NCBI GenBank assembly: GCA_029204225.1
Contig: CM055106.1
Coordinates: 49,672,908 to 49,736,907, forward strand
Reading direction: 5' to 3'
Length of the DNA: 64,000 nucleotides
Origin: Diphasiastrum complanatum
Taxonomy: Eukaryota > Streptophyta > Lycopodiopsida > Lycopodiales > Lycopodiaceae
In this document: one piece after another, positions 62,535 to 64,000 of the stretch
Layout: each line of letters starts with the position of its first letter
Position numbering within the stretch: position 1 is the stretch's first letter
Position numbers and translations under genes: made by a program
Notes under the pieces: model-generated
What the model saw: only the letters and a program-made list of their open reading frames with translations
Told to the model about the DNA's origin: nothing
Database searches by the model: none

Positions 62535-62690
62535 GCAATTTGTGTATCCTAACTCTAATCCTAAACCCCAATGTAACCCTGCTCTATCTATCACATAATG
62601 CCACTATAAGCCCTAACTCTAACCCTAACCCTAATGTAACTCTAACCCTGCTCCATCTAACACTAACCTTGATGTAACCCTAACCTTGCT
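62535..62690. repeat. degenerate telomere-like repeats
   Basis: Scattered CTAACCCTAACCCTAA and variants (CTAACTCTAACCCTAA, GATGTAACCCTAACC), about a dozen imperfect hexamers of the TTAGGG type when read on the other strand. It lies directly beside the duplicated helicase tail at 62694-62750. Confidence 0.6.
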
Positions 62691-62693
62691 CTA

Positions 62694-62750
62694 TGTGGCA
62701 TTTCGCACTCTCGATAGTGCCACATACAGTTGACCATGAATTGAATCCAA
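62694..62750 (-). pseudogene. second copy of the Helitron helicase tail motif
   Basis: Minus-strand LDSIHGQLYVALSRVRNAT closely matches LFCRGQLYVELSRVRNETS of the adjacent helicase (about 62897-62954). This is the conserved motif near the C-terminus of Pif1-type Helitron helicases. Only about 60 bp of similarity is visible, so it is a fragment. Confidence 0.65.
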
Positions 62751-62797
62751 ACATCTATCTCTAGATTCTAATGTTTATCTTTACTCCAAACAAATGA

Positions 62798-64000
62798 CTA
62801 CAACACTTCCGAGTATACGATATTTTGAGTGTACCTTACCACCCCTTCCACATCTATGAATCGGACATCTCTATTCACAATTAGCACTCGTAGACTTGTT
62901 TCATTTCGCACTCTTGATAGTTCAACATAAAGCTGACCACGACAAAATAGAGGATGTGGCAAAAACAATCCAACCATATCTATAGTTTGCCCTTGTGCCT
63001 TGTTGATTGATATGGCAAAAGCTGGTCTAATGGGAAACTGAACTCTCTGCTATTCAAATGACAAATCTGAATTGCTAGGCACTATAGGAATCCGCTAAAT
63101 GAGGACTCTAGAACCTATATTTTTGCCAGTTACTATCTCTGCCTCTATAACCACTCTACCCGATTTGTGGATGATCAGTCTTGTTCCATTATACAATCTC
63201 TTGTGTAATGCAATCGATTGCAACAACATCACTATCATCCCAACCTTCAGGACCAACTTATGTGGAGGGCAGCCACTTGGGTGTAAGCTATTCAAAAACT
63301 CCACTGGGTACAGCTTAAAACCCTCATGCTCAACCACACTATCAGCACTATAAAATGTGCATGCATCTCCAGGGAATCTTTCAAAAACTCTGACATTTAT
63401 CTTGTCTACATCCTCATTCAACGGAGTCAATATTGTACGACTCCTCAAAAAATCAACATCCTTGTACTGTTGTGCAATATTGGGAAAAGTGAATGAGATC
63501 AAATCTTCTACATTTTCTATCCTTTCACAGAGGCCCTCAGGTAGACAAATCATATTGACACCCTAACACACAAATGTGGGCTCACGGCCATCTTCAATAC
63601 GAAACAAAAAATCAGCAAATCTTAACTGCTCGTCCCTATCAATACCTTCTACACTCATTACACACATGTTGATTGACAGTTTGTGGACCTCAATATGTCT
63701 CCACAAATGGGAACGCTTTAGACATGCACTTACAATTTGCGCCCGACTACCACGATGTACCATTGGTAGTACTTGGCAAAAATCGCCATCGTATGCTATA
63801 GGAATACCACCAAAAGGAGTATCGTTGGACAATATATCTCTTAGAGATCGATCTAAACACTCCATTGCATGCTTATGGACCATTGAAGCCTCGTCCCAAA
63901 TAATGAGTTGACATGTCATCAAAAGCTTACCTAACGCGGACTACTTTGAGATATTACATGTCGAGGTCTCATGCAATTCCATCGGAGGAATTTTAAATCT
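62798..64000 (-). pseudogene. Helitron Rep/helicase, C-terminal (Pif1-type) part, decayed
   Basis: Minus strand, running off the right edge. Motifs in order: TSTCNISK, LIIWDEASM (Walker B, near 63890), GG-IAYDGDFCQVLPMV (near 63790), LTPLNEDVDKIN (near 63430), LKVGMIVMLLQSI (near 63220), PAFAISINKAQGQTID (near 63000), and GQLYVELSRVRNE (near 62930). It ends at a TAG (62798-62800). The frame is continuous, but four stop codons interrupt it (63941-63943, 63563-63565, 63095-63097, 63050-63052). In related proteins the first replaces a Gln. The Walker A motif and the Rep nuclease would lie beyond the window. Not functional as it stands. Confidence 0.85.

Noticed and set aside
62535-62690. A true chromosome end
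   Set aside because: The telomere-like repeats are short and degenerate and continue into Helitron sequence on one side and ordinary DNA on the other.

Overview
The window looks like nuclear DNA from a land plant with a large, repeat-rich genome. A fern or another non-flowering vascular plant is my guess, not something the sequence proves. The evidence is one plastid-type plant gene split by a 16.6 kb intron, chromovirus Ty3/Gypsy and Ty1/Copia elements primed from initiator tRNA-Met, LINE and Helitron remains, and many long GA microsatellites. Most of the window is nested mobile elements; convincing host coding sequence is scarce. Layout: 1-112 and 16732-17571 (minus strand) are two exons of one DUF212 / acid phosphatase-vanadium haloperoxidase-related gene. 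They are joined by consensus splice sites in matching phase, and the gene runs off the left edge. Its intron (113-16731) holds an old Gypsy fossil (1824-6935, minus). That fossil carries a short Copia-type element (3303-about 6100), part of which was later inverted. The intron also holds a LINE fragment (minus), split by a young, nearly whole chromodomain Gypsy element (7190-13553, plus) with a 5-bp target duplication. 17.6-25.8 kb holds the probable promoter of the host gene, an unassigned 323-codon ORF (19200-20171, minus), one LTR end with primer site, 4.4 kb of AT-rich sequence in which I recognise nothing, and an unassigned Ser/Asn/Gln-rich ORF. 25.8-42.6 kb is a stack of insertions: a 6.2 kb non-coding LTR element (25834-32000, target duplication AGATG) containing an inverted solo LTR of its own family (duplication GCTGC); a Copia element (32598-41917, duplication GGATC) that itself holds a 4 kb insertion starting with a 218 bp GA tract; and an older LTR (42043-42572). 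42.6-59 kb holds several broken Copia and Gypsy fossils in both orientations. Between them lie an ORF family of unknown function present in two places (36.9 and 49.1 kb) and a small candidate spliced gene (55.1-55.85 kb). 59-64 kb holds a short unassigned ORF, a roughly 1 kb minisatellite of about 20-bp units, a CA microsatellite inside a palindrome, short tandem repeats, degenerate telomere-like repeats, and the C-terminal part of a decayed Helitron helicase running off the right edge. The only clear genic unit is the DUF212 gene. The rest records successive insertions that can be ordered by nesting and target-site duplications. I saw no CRISPR, operon or prokaryotic feature, and no coherent new multi-gene system.
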